Part shown: in pieces, positions 6,868 through 12,878 of the stretch
Layout of the letters: every line of letters starts with the position of its first letter
Position numbering within the stretch: the first letter of the stretch is position 1
Source: a virus
IMG/VR virus record: IMGVR_UViG_3300022751_000098
Coordinates: 1-24,846 of that record
Strand: one strand, 5' to 3'
DNA length: 24,846 bases
The notes under the pieces: generated by a model
What the model saw: the letters and a program-made list of their open reading frames with translations, nothing else
Databases searched by the model: none
Told to the model about the DNA's origin: nothing
Position numbers and translations under genes: made by a program

Positions 6868-7793
6868 TGGTAACACGACTAGCCAAGACACGAGAGCTGA
6901 TAGGACGTTGGTCTCCTATGGAGATTGCACAGTTCGGTGAACGTGTCACAGAAGAACTCAAGCGCCGTAACAATGAGCATGTACACGAACCAAGTGGATT
7001 GATTTCAGGTGGTAAGCTTGGACAACCTACCCTATGGTCAGTGTTGGATATGTTAGCAGAGCTACGTGCAGAGCACGACGGCTACACTCTAGGTAAGTTC
7101 CAGCGAGGACATGACGTAGAGGCACGAGCTATCAACCTTCTTACCGGACTATCCATTCAGTACATCGTAGACATCCTCGATGGAATCATCGACAACCCCG
7201 GCTGGATTAAGCTGGAAGCCAACAACATCCTTGATGGTGAAGTCTACCTTCAGTACAAGCAAGGGTACCGTGGTGGTACAGGCTACGTAGACTTGGCACA
7301 GAAGACACCGAGTGGTGAGCTTATCTTCCACGAGATTAAGTCTTCAAATAAGATGGCGTTCGACAAGGTAGCCATGACAGGAGCTAGTGCTATCGCTGCA
7401 CGCAAGCGAGGAGAGACTCTCAAGCCTGCGCCTTACGACCATCACGTGTTGCAACTTTCATACTACTGCTTAGGTGGAGATGTTAACCGAGGGTTCATCC
7501 ACTACCTTAACGCCGATGACTACCGTCTCATCTCATTCGCTATCAATCCTGAGGATGCACGTGAAGAGATTGACAAAGAGATTGATGACATCCAAGCAGC
7601 GTTCATTCTTAAAAGCCTACCAGTGTTTGAACCACTGTTCGACTTCCAACGTATCAAGAACTACCAAGCATACGGCGACGAGTGGAACATGCTATCACCT
7701 GACGAACTGATGACCAAGTTGGAGAACGAGTTCCCTTCAGCTTACGATAAACTAATGACAACAATACTACCCACAGAAAGCGAGAAACAATAA
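6867..7793 (+). CDS. RecB/Cas4-like PD-(D/E)XK exonuclease, 308 aa
   Basis: The motifs of the RecB-type nuclease superfamily occur in order: FQRGHDVEAR with E85, GYVDLAQK with D142, IFHEIKSS with E156-x-K158, and QLSYY (Q196-x3-Y200), the QxxxY motif typical of the RecB/Cas4 branch. The enzyme should degrade or trim DNA ends with Mg2+. In phages such proteins serve recombination or the breakdown of host DNA. A possible ssDNA-binding protein lies a few genes downstream, which fits a recombination module, although no annealase is recognised in the window. The start at 6867 is coupled to the preceding stop. Confidence 0.87.
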   Translation: MVTRLAKTRELIGRWSPMEIAQFGERVTEELKRRNNEHVHEPSGLISGGKLGQPTLWSVLDMLAELRAEHDGYTLGKFQRGHDVEARAINLLTGLSIQYIVDILDGIIDNPGWIKLEANNILDGEVYLQYKQGYRGGTGYVDLAQKTPSGELIFHEIKSSNKMAFDKVAMTGASAIAARKRGETLKPAPYDHHVLQLSYYCLGGDVNRGFIHYLNADDYRLISFAINPEDAREEIDKEIDDIQAAFILKSLPVFEPLFDFQRIKNYQAYGDEWNMLSPDELMTKLENEFPSAYDKLMTTILPTESEKQ

Positions 7794-8248
7794 TGAGTTG
7801 GAATAGTGAAGAGAAACCAAAGAAGTTCAAGCGAGCGAAGCCTTCAATGAAAGACGCAGTAAAGAAACTTGAAGAGTCTGAAGTGGATGCTACCATTGCT
7901 ATCCACCACGTGATTGAGTCTATCGAATGGAACTTGCGTAACTTCATGCAAGAAGATGAGAGCGTGGTTAAGATTATCAAAAGCACCGACACTGTTGGTG
8001 AAGCCTTTGAAGAACTAGTCAAGGCTGGTAAGACTGACTACGCCAAAGCCTCTATGGTACTTGCAACCATGGATGACTTGCACGAAACACTTCACGAGCT
8101 GATGCAGGGTATTGGTATCAAAGACATTAGTGATAGGACTAACCGCATGTTAGCACGGGCGTGGCTTGAGAGTGAAGAGTTTGCTGACAAGTACAGCCGT
8201 CTCGATGGTGACAACATTGAAAAGTTAAAGAGGAGCCTAGGAGCATAA
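7793..8248 (+). CDS. Hypothetical helical protein, 151 aa
   Basis: It starts with a TAATG overlap after the nuclease. A lysine-rich front (EEKPKKFKRAKPSMKDAVKKL) is followed by helical segments (HHVIESIEWNLRNFMQ, DLHETLHELMQGIG, RMLARAWLESEEFADKYSRL). No family is recognised. Its place between nuclease and possible ssDNA-binding protein suggests a part in DNA replication or recombination. Confidence 0.8.
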   Translation: MSWNSEEKPKKFKRAKPSMKDAVKKLEESEVDATIAIHHVIESIEWNLRNFMQEDESVVKIIKSTDTVGEAFEELVKAGKTDYAKASMVLATMDDLHETLHELMQGIGIKDISDRTNRMLARAWLESEEFADKYSRLDGDNIEKLKRSLGA

Positions 8249-8249
8249 C

Positions 8250-8684
8250 ATGAGTAAGGTTAAGACATACATTGAGTTCATTGACCAGTCGGTAGAACAG
8301 ACGAAAGAGTTCCTCGAAAAGAATGAACTACTTCACTACATGATTGGTGACACACCCGGCGTTGATGGTGACAAGGCTGAACGTGATGGTCTTTCACACT
8401 CACAAGCATACGAACTGAGTGTCTACTCTACTATGCTTGAGATGCAAGACCGTCTTCACAAGCTCAAGAAGAGTGGTAGTGTTGAACCGTTCGGTCTCGG
8501 CGCTGAAGATACCAACGAGATTAACCTTGAAGAACTCCTTGGTCTCAAGAAGAAGACGAGTGTCAAAGCCACTATCGTTAAACGTAGCATTGACAACACA
8601 ACAAGTTTGCTCAATGCTGACGACAAGAAGGAACTGAAGGAAGCGTTGAAAGATATAATCAAAGAACTAGAGGAGAACGAATAA
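8250..8684 (+). CDS. Hypothetical helical protein, 144 aa
   Basis: The ATG follows the previous stop by one base, with AGGAG about 8 bases upstream. The protein is charged and helical, with a C-terminal Lys/Glu-rich segment (ADDKKELKEALKDIIKELEE) likely to be a coiled coil and a central LEELLGLKKKTSVK basic patch. No family is recognised. It may pair with its neighbour, which is of similar size and also helical. Confidence 0.8.
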   Translation: MSKVKTYIEFIDQSVEQTKEFLEKNELLHYMIGDTPGVDGDKAERDGLSHSQAYELSVYSTMLEMQDRLHKLKKSGSVEPFGLGAEDTNEINLEELLGLKKKTSVKATIVKRSIDNTTSLLNADDKKELKEALKDIIKELEENE

Positions 8685-9172
8685 TGTCACAGTTTTATAA
8701 CATCACACAGTACCAAGCAGGTAAGCCGTGGAAGTCACCATACGGTATGCTTGACTCATTCTTCCTAGACATTGAAGGGTTCGACGGTGCTACCATCATG
8801 ACCAACAAGAAGGAAGGTAACACTCCGAAGCTTGGTCAAGTGTACGGTGAACTCATCTTCAAGAAGAAGGGCGCTAAAGGGCAGGATGTATACCAGTTCA
8901 AGCAACTCGAACAACCTGAAGGCGTTGATGCACCAGCTACGTCAGCCCCTGTCGCACAACCAACACAGACGGCAACAGGTATGCCTGAGTGGTTCGCACC
9001 TTACGCAGTTATGATTAAGAACATCCACGACGACATCGCTACGCCAATGATTACTATTGGAAATCCTGCTGAACCTGATGCTGTCGAGGAAATTGAATCA
9101 CCGAAACTTAGCAAGTCGGAACTAGAGGACATCTTCGGAGGCTCAATGGAACCGATTGAACTGGTTGACTAA
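8684..9172 (+). CDS. Possible ssDNA-binding (OB-fold-like) protein, 162 aa
   Basis: The first about 85 residues are beta-rich with glycine turns and basic strands (YGMLDSFFLDIEGFDGATIM, GQVYGELIFKKKGAKGQDVYQF), in keeping with an OB fold. A low-complexity Ala/Pro/Gln/Thr linker (about 88-110) and an acidic tail (SELEDIFGGSMEPIELVD) follow, the usual layout of bacterial and phage SSB proteins. Its position near helicase and nuclease genes agrees. No diagnostic motif is seen, so an unrelated small beta protein is not excluded. Confidence 0.45.
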   Translation: MSQFYNITQYQAGKPWKSPYGMLDSFFLDIEGFDGATIMTNKKEGNTPKLGQVYGELIFKKKGAKGQDVYQFKQLEQPEGVDAPATSAPVAQPTQTATGMPEWFAPYAVMIKNIHDDIATPMITIGNPAEPDAVEEIESPKLSKSELEDIFGGSMEPIELVD

Positions 9173-9579
9173 TGAAACTACAGGAGGTACTGAACAAGCT
9201 AGAGAAGATGAACGTGCTGTATATCAACGACCGTATATGGGAAGACCCATCACGACTACCTGATTTCATGGCAGAGTTCGCAGCATACGGAGCTATACTC
9301 ATATCGAACTACGGCGACTTCATGGAACTGTATCGACAGAAGGTAGCAAAGATACTGACAGAAGAACAGGATGCAGCAACCCTCTTTAACGAGAATCTTG
9401 AGAAGCCGAGCGACAAGCGTTCACAAACAGAAGTAGAACGACGAGTGAGTATTCGTATCAGTAACCTCAAGGGTATGCGTGAGAAGTTTGAAGCAAAGGT
9501 GGAAGCAAGTAAGCTCTTGGTATCGACAATGCAAAGCAAGCGTCGTGCCATGAGTGACGAAGCAAAGAACTTACTTTAA
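9172..9579 (+). CDS. Hypothetical coiled-coil protein, 135 aa
   Basis: It starts with a TAATG overlap and has an internal Glu/Lys-rich helical character throughout. The second half (SQTEVERRVSIRISNLKGMREKFEAKVEASKLLVSTMQSKRR) recalls small phage proteins encoded beside SSB or recombination genes, in which a long helix ends in a basic stretch. No named family can be given. It is the last gene before the structured intergenic RNA region, and its TAA lies seven bases before that RNA's outer stem. Confidence 0.75.
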   Translation: MKLQEVLNKLEKMNVLYINDRIWEDPSRLPDFMAEFAAYGAILISNYGDFMELYRQKVAKILTEEQDAATLFNENLEKPSDKRSQTEVERRVSIRISNLKGMREKFEAKVEASKLLVSTMQSKRRAMSDEAKNLL

Positions 9580-9585
9580 TAAATC

Positions 9586-9750
9586 GTTGAGCGTAGTAGT
9601 GCTGGTAGTGAAGCAGGTTATGGTTGAAGTAGTATACATATTTTAACCCTGTGGCAGCGAGATACAGTACCCATACCTTACGAAAGTATGGGAAAGCCGA
9701 GACTAGAAGTTAAGTGAAAGGCTCATCGCTACTAGCACCATACGCTTAAC
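9586..9750 (+). ncRNA. Candidate structured RNA whose 5' and 3' ends pair
   Basis: The 200-base gap between genes folds strongly on paper. Outer stem: 9586-9595 pairs with 9741-9750 (10 bp, one G-U). After a small internal loop, 9599-9610 pairs with 9727-9738 (12 bp, two G-U). Inside lie hairpin A (9622-9631 with 9639-9648, 10 bp, 7-base loop, extended by CAG/CUG at 9614-9616 and 9649-9651) and hairpin B (CCCATAC 9670-9676 with GTATGGG 9686-9692). GGC 9653-9655 can pair with GCC 9696-9698, closing B. A TTTAAT at 9575-9580 could be a -10 box placing a start near 9586, but no good -35 is seen. I recognise no known RNA family. It could be a free RNA, a leader controlling the HTH gene downstream, or a processed operon element. 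Confidence 0.6.
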
Positions 9751-9752
9751 AG

Positions 9753-9782
9753 TATGAATAGTCATAAGGAGAAAATGTAATG
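9753..9782 (+). promoter_or_regulatory. Hairpin and start-stop element at the ribosome site of the HTH gene
   Basis: TATGA-ATAG-TCATA (9753-9766) forms a small hairpin touching the Shine-Dalgarno AAGGAG (9766-9771). The start region reads ATGTAATG: an ATG-TAA minimal frame at 9775-9780 overlaps the real ATG at 9780. Together with the structured RNA just upstream, this suggests translational control, but no function can be read directly. Confidence 0.4.
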
Positions 9783-10160
9783 ACAAAGTACAAATCACTG
9801 AACAAGAAAGAATACGTACAAATCAAAGCACTGCTCGATGCAGGTGTACCAGTTGGTGTGTTAGGTAAGATGATGGAACGCTCACAAGCTACCATCTCAA
9901 ACATTAAACGCTCAAAGGACTTTGATGACTACCACGTTATTATCCGTAGTTACTACGCACCAAAGCCAAAGTCTGTTGTCATCGAAGAAGCAAAGATTGA
10001 ACAGCACATCGACGAAGTAAACGAGACTGAGCCTACTCACCTTCCAAAGGTACAGGCACATGACGGTACTGAAGCGACAAGCCTTCTCCGTATTGCTAAC
10101 GCACTCGAACGAATGGCTGACGCATGGGAATCAAAGCCAAAGGGAATCTTTAACCGATAG
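9780..10160 (+). CDS. HTH DNA-binding protein, 126 aa
   Basis: The N-terminal 45 residues look like a helix-turn-helix: YVQIKALLDAGVPVGVLGKMMERSQATISNIKRS, with the recognition helix at about SQATISNIKRS. A linker follows, then a C-terminal amphipathic helix (ATSLLRIANALERMADAWES) that could dimerise. It probably binds DNA as a regulator. The gene follows the structured RNA with its own AAGGAG site 8 bases from the ATG, so the RNA may govern its expression. Targets are unknown. The palindromes in this window's promoters are candidates. Confidence 0.75.
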   Translation: MTKYKSLNKKEYVQIKALLDAGVPVGVLGKMMERSQATISNIKRSKDFDDYHVIIRSYYAPKPKSVVIEEAKIEQHIDEVNETEPTHLPKVQAHDGTEATSLLRIANALERMADAWESKPKGIFNR

Positions 10161-10168
10161 GAGTTACT

Positions 10169-10405
10169 ATGAAAGCAATTTACACACAAGAAGATTTTGT
10201 ACGTGCCTATATTACCTCATTCAAAAATGGTATTTCTTTTCAAGACCTATGCGAAAAGATACAGACATCACCATCAGCTGTCTTACAAAGGGCTAACAGG
10301 TTACGCATGAAGGGAGTAAAACTTCCACGATTAGTAGGTGAGGGGCTGAGTGACAACATACGCAGTGCAGAAGAACTCAACAAATTGATTGAAGACCTGT
10401 CGTAA
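10169..10405 (+). CDS. Small HTH protein, 78 aa
   Basis: The segment GISFQDLCEKIQTSPSAVLQRANRLRMKGVKLP (about residues 21-53) has the spacing and residue types of a helix-turn-helix, with SAVLQRANRLR as recognition helix and the winged-type sequence GVKLP after it. TAGGAG, at the end of the preceding gene, serves as ribosome site. It may act with the HTH protein just upstream. The targets are unknown. Confidence 0.72.
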   Translation: MKAIYTQEDFVRAYITSFKNGISFQDLCEKIQTSPSAVLQRANRLRMKGVKLPRLVGEGLSDNIRSAEELNKLIEDLS

Positions 10406-10542
10406 TGGCAGCACTCAACGCAGTCGTAGCGGTACTGGTATTTCTTCTACTCGTTGGAGTAGTAGTAGTATCATGGTTCCGCTATCAAGAAATGAAGCAA
10501 ATGAAACTAACTAAGAAGGGGAAACGAAATGTACGAAAATAA
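10405..10542 (+). CDS. Small single-pass membrane protein, 45 aa
   Basis: The ATG overlaps the previous stop (TAATG), and the 45-residue product has one clear membrane helix (residues about 5-24, VVAVLVFLLLVGVVVVSWF) followed by a basic tail (KQMKLTKKGKRNVRK) that would lie in the cytoplasm. It overlaps the SPFH gene by 14 bases. The pairing of a tiny membrane protein with an SPFH protein suggests they act together at the membrane. Confidence 0.7.
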   Translation: MAALNAVVAVLVFLLLVGVVVVSWFRYQEMKQMKLTKKGKRNVRK

Positions 10543-11353
10543 ACGAGACACAAGCAGTGACGGGGTGGGATGGATTATCTTTTGGGTAACTGTCGTAATC
10601 CTTGGTGTCATTGTCGGACTCATCACACTGTTCAGTTCAATGCGCTTTGTAGGCACTGGTGAAATTGGTGTGGTATCTAGCTATGGTAAGGTCACAGGTC
10701 GTGAACTCAGTGAAGGTATGGCATGGGTTGCACCTTGGGGCGCTAACAACGTCAACAAGTACTCTATCCAAGTTCAGAAGGAAGAGACACCTGATGTGGC
10801 AGCAGCTACCAAAGACCTTCAAGATGCAAAGGCTACCGTAGTTCTTAACTACCAGCTCGAAGCAGGTAAGGTATCAGAGATTCACCAGACTATCGGTAGT
10901 AAGTACAGTGAGAAGCTCATTGCACCAGCAGTACAGGAAGTATTCAAAGCGAACACATCCAAGTACACAGCGAGTGAGACTATCACCAACCGTCCAGCTC
11001 TCAAGGCAGACGTTGTACAGGGTCTTACGGAACGGCTTAAAAAGTACGGTATTCGTGTCCTTGATGTTTCTCTAACAAACTTCGCGTTCAGCGCAGCGTT
11101 CAATCAGTCTATTGAACAGACGCAGGTTGCACAGCAAGAAGTAATCAAGGCACGCAACGAACTTGAGAAGACAAAGGTTGAAGCAGAAAAAGCCATTGCC
11201 GAAGCATACGGTAAAGCTGAGTCGCAACGTATTCAGCAAGAAAGCCTAACCCCTGAGATTCTGCAACGTGATGCAATTTGGAAGTGGGATGGAAAGATGC
11301 CAACTACTATTACTGGCGACGCGTCAACAATCTTCAGTATTCCCATTAAGTAA
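10529..11353 (+). CDS. SPFH/prohibitin-like (HflC-type) membrane protein, 274 aa
   Basis: A membrane anchor at residues 13-36 (WIIFWVTVVILGVIVGLITLF) is followed by an SPFH/Band-7 domain (about 40-185; GTGEIGVVSSYGKVTGRELSEGMAW, then GIRVLDVSLTNFAFSAAF) and a long charged helix (about 187-232, ELEKTKVEAEKAIAEAYGKAESQRI) that drives ring assembly in this family. Cellular relatives (prohibitin, HflK/C) form membrane cages that control FtsH protease or organise lipid microdomains. In the phage it could protect phage proteins, alter host membranes or affect lysis timing. The ATG at 10529 has AAGGGG nearby. Identity is firm, role unknown. Confidence 0.9.
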   Translation: MYENKRDTSSDGVGWIIFWVTVVILGVIVGLITLFSSMRFVGTGEIGVVSSYGKVTGRELSEGMAWVAPWGANNVNKYSIQVQKEETPDVAAATKDLQDAKATVVLNYQLEAGKVSEIHQTIGSKYSEKLIAPAVQEVFKANTSKYTASETITNRPALKADVVQGLTERLKKYGIRVLDVSLTNFAFSAAFNQSIEQTQVAQQEVIKARNELEKTKVEAEKAIAEAYGKAESQRIQQESLTPEILQRDAIWKWDGKMPTTITGDASTIFSIPIK

Positions 11354-11484
11354 TGAGTAGTACACGCAAGGGTCGTGCTCGTCGTCGTGTAGCTTACAAG
11401 CAACGCAAGGCGACAGAGGCGATTCTTGCAACCAAGGTAAAACGATTAGTTAAACAAAAGCTAGAGGAGAAAATCAATGGGTGA
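11353..11484 (+). CDS. Small highly basic protein, 43 aa
   Basis: The ATG overlaps the SPFH stop. About two in five residues are Arg or Lys (STRKGRARRRVAYKQRK, then KVKRLVKQKLEEKING). Such proteins usually bind nucleic acid or acidic surfaces. The last 8 bases overlap the next gene. The coupled start, ORF continuity and normal codon use support a real gene. No family is recognised. Confidence 0.6.
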   Translation: MSSTRKGRARRRVAYKQRKATEAILATKVKRLVKQKLEEKING

Positions 11485-11767
11485 AAGAGAAAAGAAAGCA
11501 CGACGGTACCGACACGACTGGTTCTACATTGCCTACGGTATCGTCTTCGGTATATGGGGAATCATCAGCCTAGTAACTGACCTCATAGCACATAACTACA
11601 CCGTGTGGGATATTGTATGGGACGTAGCGTTCATAGTTCTCATTGCTGCTATCAGCCTTGGGTTTGGAACAGCAGTACGAAGGAACCGTATCACATCAGC
11701 CCGTCGTCGTGACGAAAGCGATAAGTTCGAGAAAGTATGGAAGGAGAAACGAGATGCCCGGAACTAA
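11477..11767 (+). CDS. Two-helix membrane protein, 96 aa
   Basis: A basic head (MGEREKKARRYRHDW) precedes two membrane helices (about 15-37, YIAYGIVFGIWGIISLVTDL, and 43-64, VWDIVWDVAFIVLIAAISLGF), then a basic tail (VRRNRITSARRR...KEKR). By the positive-inside rule both ends face the cytoplasm. AGGAG lies about 8 bases before the ATG. It belongs to the membrane cluster around the SPFH protein. No family is recognised, and it is not obviously a holin. Confidence 0.78.
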   Translation: MGEREKKARRYRHDWFYIAYGIVFGIWGIISLVTDLIAHNYTVWDIVWDVAFIVLIAAISLGFGTAVRRNRITSARRRDESDKFEKVWKEKRDARN

Positions 11768-11972
11768 AGAAGGTGGTAAGAAAGCAGCAGCTAAGAACTT
11801 AGCCCGTGACCCTAACTTCTACGCACGTATCGGTGCAAAGGGTGGCAAGATGGGTCACACTGGTGGCTTCGCATTACAACACGGAGAAACATTAGAAGAA
11901 CGGCACGCACGTGCTGCAAAGGCAGGAGCTAAAGGTGGGCGAATTAGCAAGAGAAGTAAACAGACTACGTAA
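11754..11972 (+). CDS. KGG-repeat protein, 72 aa
   Basis: Glycine/lysine repeats of the KGG type: EGGKKAAAKNLARDPNFYARIGAKGGKMGHTGGFA, then AAKAGAKGGRISKRS. The phrase FYARIGAKGGKMGHTGGFA with a second AKGGRIS is a pattern I recall in many small phage proteins of unknown function, related to stress-induced KGG repeats. The start chosen is the ATG at 11754, which has AAGGAG upstream. A reading frame beginning earlier would cover the preceding membrane protein gene. The product is strongly basic and might bind nucleic acid. Confidence 0.8.
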   Translation: MPGTKEGGKKAAAKNLARDPNFYARIGAKGGKMGHTGGFALQHGETLEERHARAAKAGAKGGRISKRSKQTT

Positions 11973-11988
11973 GTTAGTCTGGTATAAT
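11961..11988 (+). promoter_or_regulatory. Extended -10 promoter with overlapping inverted repeat
   Basis: TGGTATAAT (11980-11988) is a textbook extended -10, needing no good -35, and none is seen. The inverted repeat CAGACTA-N7-TAGTCTG (7-bp arms, 11961-11981) covers the stop codon of the KGG gene and touches the -10, so a repressor or a hairpin could act here. The expected start point is about 11995, only a few bases before the ATG at 11998, which would give an almost leaderless mRNA. Confidence 0.65.
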
Positions 11989-11997
11989 AAGGAAACC

Positions 11998-12186
11998 ATG
12001 ACAACAGACTATCACTTGGAGCCGTCACCCCGTGGGGTGGTAATCCGCTTCAAGAAACGTAAGGATGTGGAGGACTACAAGAGATTTGTACGCCGTTCAT
12101 TGTTACCTGAATCACACAGTAAGATGTCCATTGTCCGTACTACATACGTGGATGGATACATCTGGTCAGAGGAGACTATAAAGTAA
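11998..12186 (+). CDS. Hypothetical basic protein, 62 aa
   Basis: The ATG at 11998 lies 10 bases after the TATAAT box. A 5' extension of the frame back to 11911 would run through the promoter and KGG gene, so I reject it. AAGGA precedes the ATG by four bases, too close for an ideal ribosome site. The product (HLEPSPRGVVIRFKKRKDVEDYKRFVRRSLL...) is a basic alpha/beta protein with no recognised family. It is first of a three-gene set ending in the Ig-like protein. Confidence 0.7.
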   Translation: MTTDYHLEPSPRGVVIRFKKRKDVEDYKRFVRRSLLPESHSKMSIVRTTYVDGYIWSEETIK

Positions 12187-12395
12187 TGAGAATCCTTTTA
12201 ACGCATAACCAAGAGATGAAGATAATCGAGGCTTTCACTAGAGAGAACATCCAACCTTTGGTTGATTCGATGATTGCTGAAGCAAAGCAAGAAGGTTATA
12301 ATGAAGGTAAAGCAGCAGGCATCAAGCAAGCGAAGCGAGCATTTGCCCTAGCGTTAAAACAAAAAGGAGAATCAAACAATGACGTTTTACGATAA
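12186..12395 (+). CDS. Hypothetical helical protein, 69 aa
   Basis: The ATG overlaps the previous stop. An all-helical small protein with a repeated Lys/Ala/Gln character (NIQPLVDSMIAEAKQEGYNEGKAAGIKQAKRAFALALKQKG). The EGYNEGKAAGIKQA segment is a common amphipathic-helix pattern in phage and flagellar proteins. Its last 17 bases overlap the Ig-like protein gene, whose AAAAAGGAG site sits in this gene's end. Function unknown. Confidence 0.75.
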   Translation: MRILLTHNQEMKIIEAFTRENIQPLVDSMIAEAKQEGYNEGKAAGIKQAKRAFALALKQKGESNNDVLR

Positions 12396-12786
12396 CGTAA
12401 AAGAAGATGTTCGCCCATGGCGTGCAGACCAGGACACCCGTGCACAAGCTAAGGACGACGCAGCCGTTGCTCACGCAGCAGCACTGGTCACTGAGACAGC
12501 AAAGATGAACCGTCAGAAGGGTATCATCGTGACACCACGAACTGCTACCATCACGGTTGCATCACCTACAGTACAACTAACTGCTAACCAGTTGAGCCTA
12601 CCTAGTGGTACTGTCGTGTGGACATCGAGTGACCCTACAAAAGCTACTGTTAACGCAAGCACTGGTCTTGTGACACGTGTAGCCAACGGTACGACCAACA
12701 TTACTGCTACAGTTACACGAAGTACTGGTGGCAAGAACGCTGGTATCGTTACAACTGGTGTTGCAGTCATTACCGTTACCTCTTAA
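12379..12786 (+). CDS. Bacterial Ig-like (Big_2) domain protein, 135 aa
   Basis: Residues about 50-135 form a Big_2-type immunoglobulin-like domain: PRTATITVASPTVQLTANQLSLPSGTVVWTSSDPTKATVNASTGLVTRVANGTTNITATV, with the typical W-T-S-S-D-P-x-x-A-T-V core and G-L-V-T strand. The N-terminal 45 residues are charged and helical (DVRPWRADQDTRAQAKDDAAVAHAAALV). Phage proteins with this domain usually decorate capsids or tails and help hold the virion to surfaces. It lies in the rightward arm, last before the terminator, while the other virion genes read leftward. Confidence 0.85.
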   Translation: MTFYDNVKEDVRPWRADQDTRAQAKDDAAVAHAAALVTETAKMNRQKGIIVTPRTATITVASPTVQLTANQLSLPSGTVVWTSSDPTKATVNASTGLVTRVANGTTNITATVTRSTGGKNAGIVTTGVAVITVTS

Positions 12787-12807
12787 TCGTTGAGAGCCTT
12801 TAAGAAT

Positions 12808-12836
12808 AGAGAGCACCTTCGGGTGTTCTTTGTTTT
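12808..12836 (+). terminator. Rho-independent terminator of the rightward arm
   Basis: GAGCACC-TTCG-GGTGTTC (12811-12828) forms a 7-bp stem with a stable UUCG tetraloop, lengthened by A-U/G-U pairs, followed by TTTGTTTTG. It stands 25 bases after the Ig-like gene's stop and ends the rightward transcripts. Confidence 0.9.
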
Positions 12837-12842
12837 GTCGTG

Positions 12843-12878
12843 AATAAAAGAATAGCACCCTGCGAGGAGATGCTATTC
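12843..12878 (-). terminator. Leftward terminator
   Basis: On the minus strand, GAATAGCA and TGCTATTC (12878-12871 and 12857-12850) form an 8-bp stem enclosing CCU-CGC-AGG, and TTTTATT follows. It would end the candidate small RNA and back up the upstream late terminator. Confidence 0.8.

Noticed and set aside
9586-9766. Group I intron remnant, suggested by GAGACTA (near 9699-9705) and ATAGTC (9758-9763), which resemble the P7 pair
   Set aside because: No matching P4/P6 elements or guide sequence, the region is too short, and one ATAGTC lies in the simple hairpin beside the ribosome site. The end-to-end stems explain the region better.
11643-11753. 5' extension of the KGG protein frame
   Set aside because: It overlaps the two-helix membrane protein gene. 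The ATG at 11754 has a good ribosome site.
11911-11997. 5' extension of the 62-aa protein frame
   Set aside because: It would run through the KGG gene end, an inverted repeat and the TATAAT box.
12513-12858. Two minus-strand frames opposite the Ig-like gene
   Set aside because: They are shadows of a clear domain on the plus strand, with no ribosome site.
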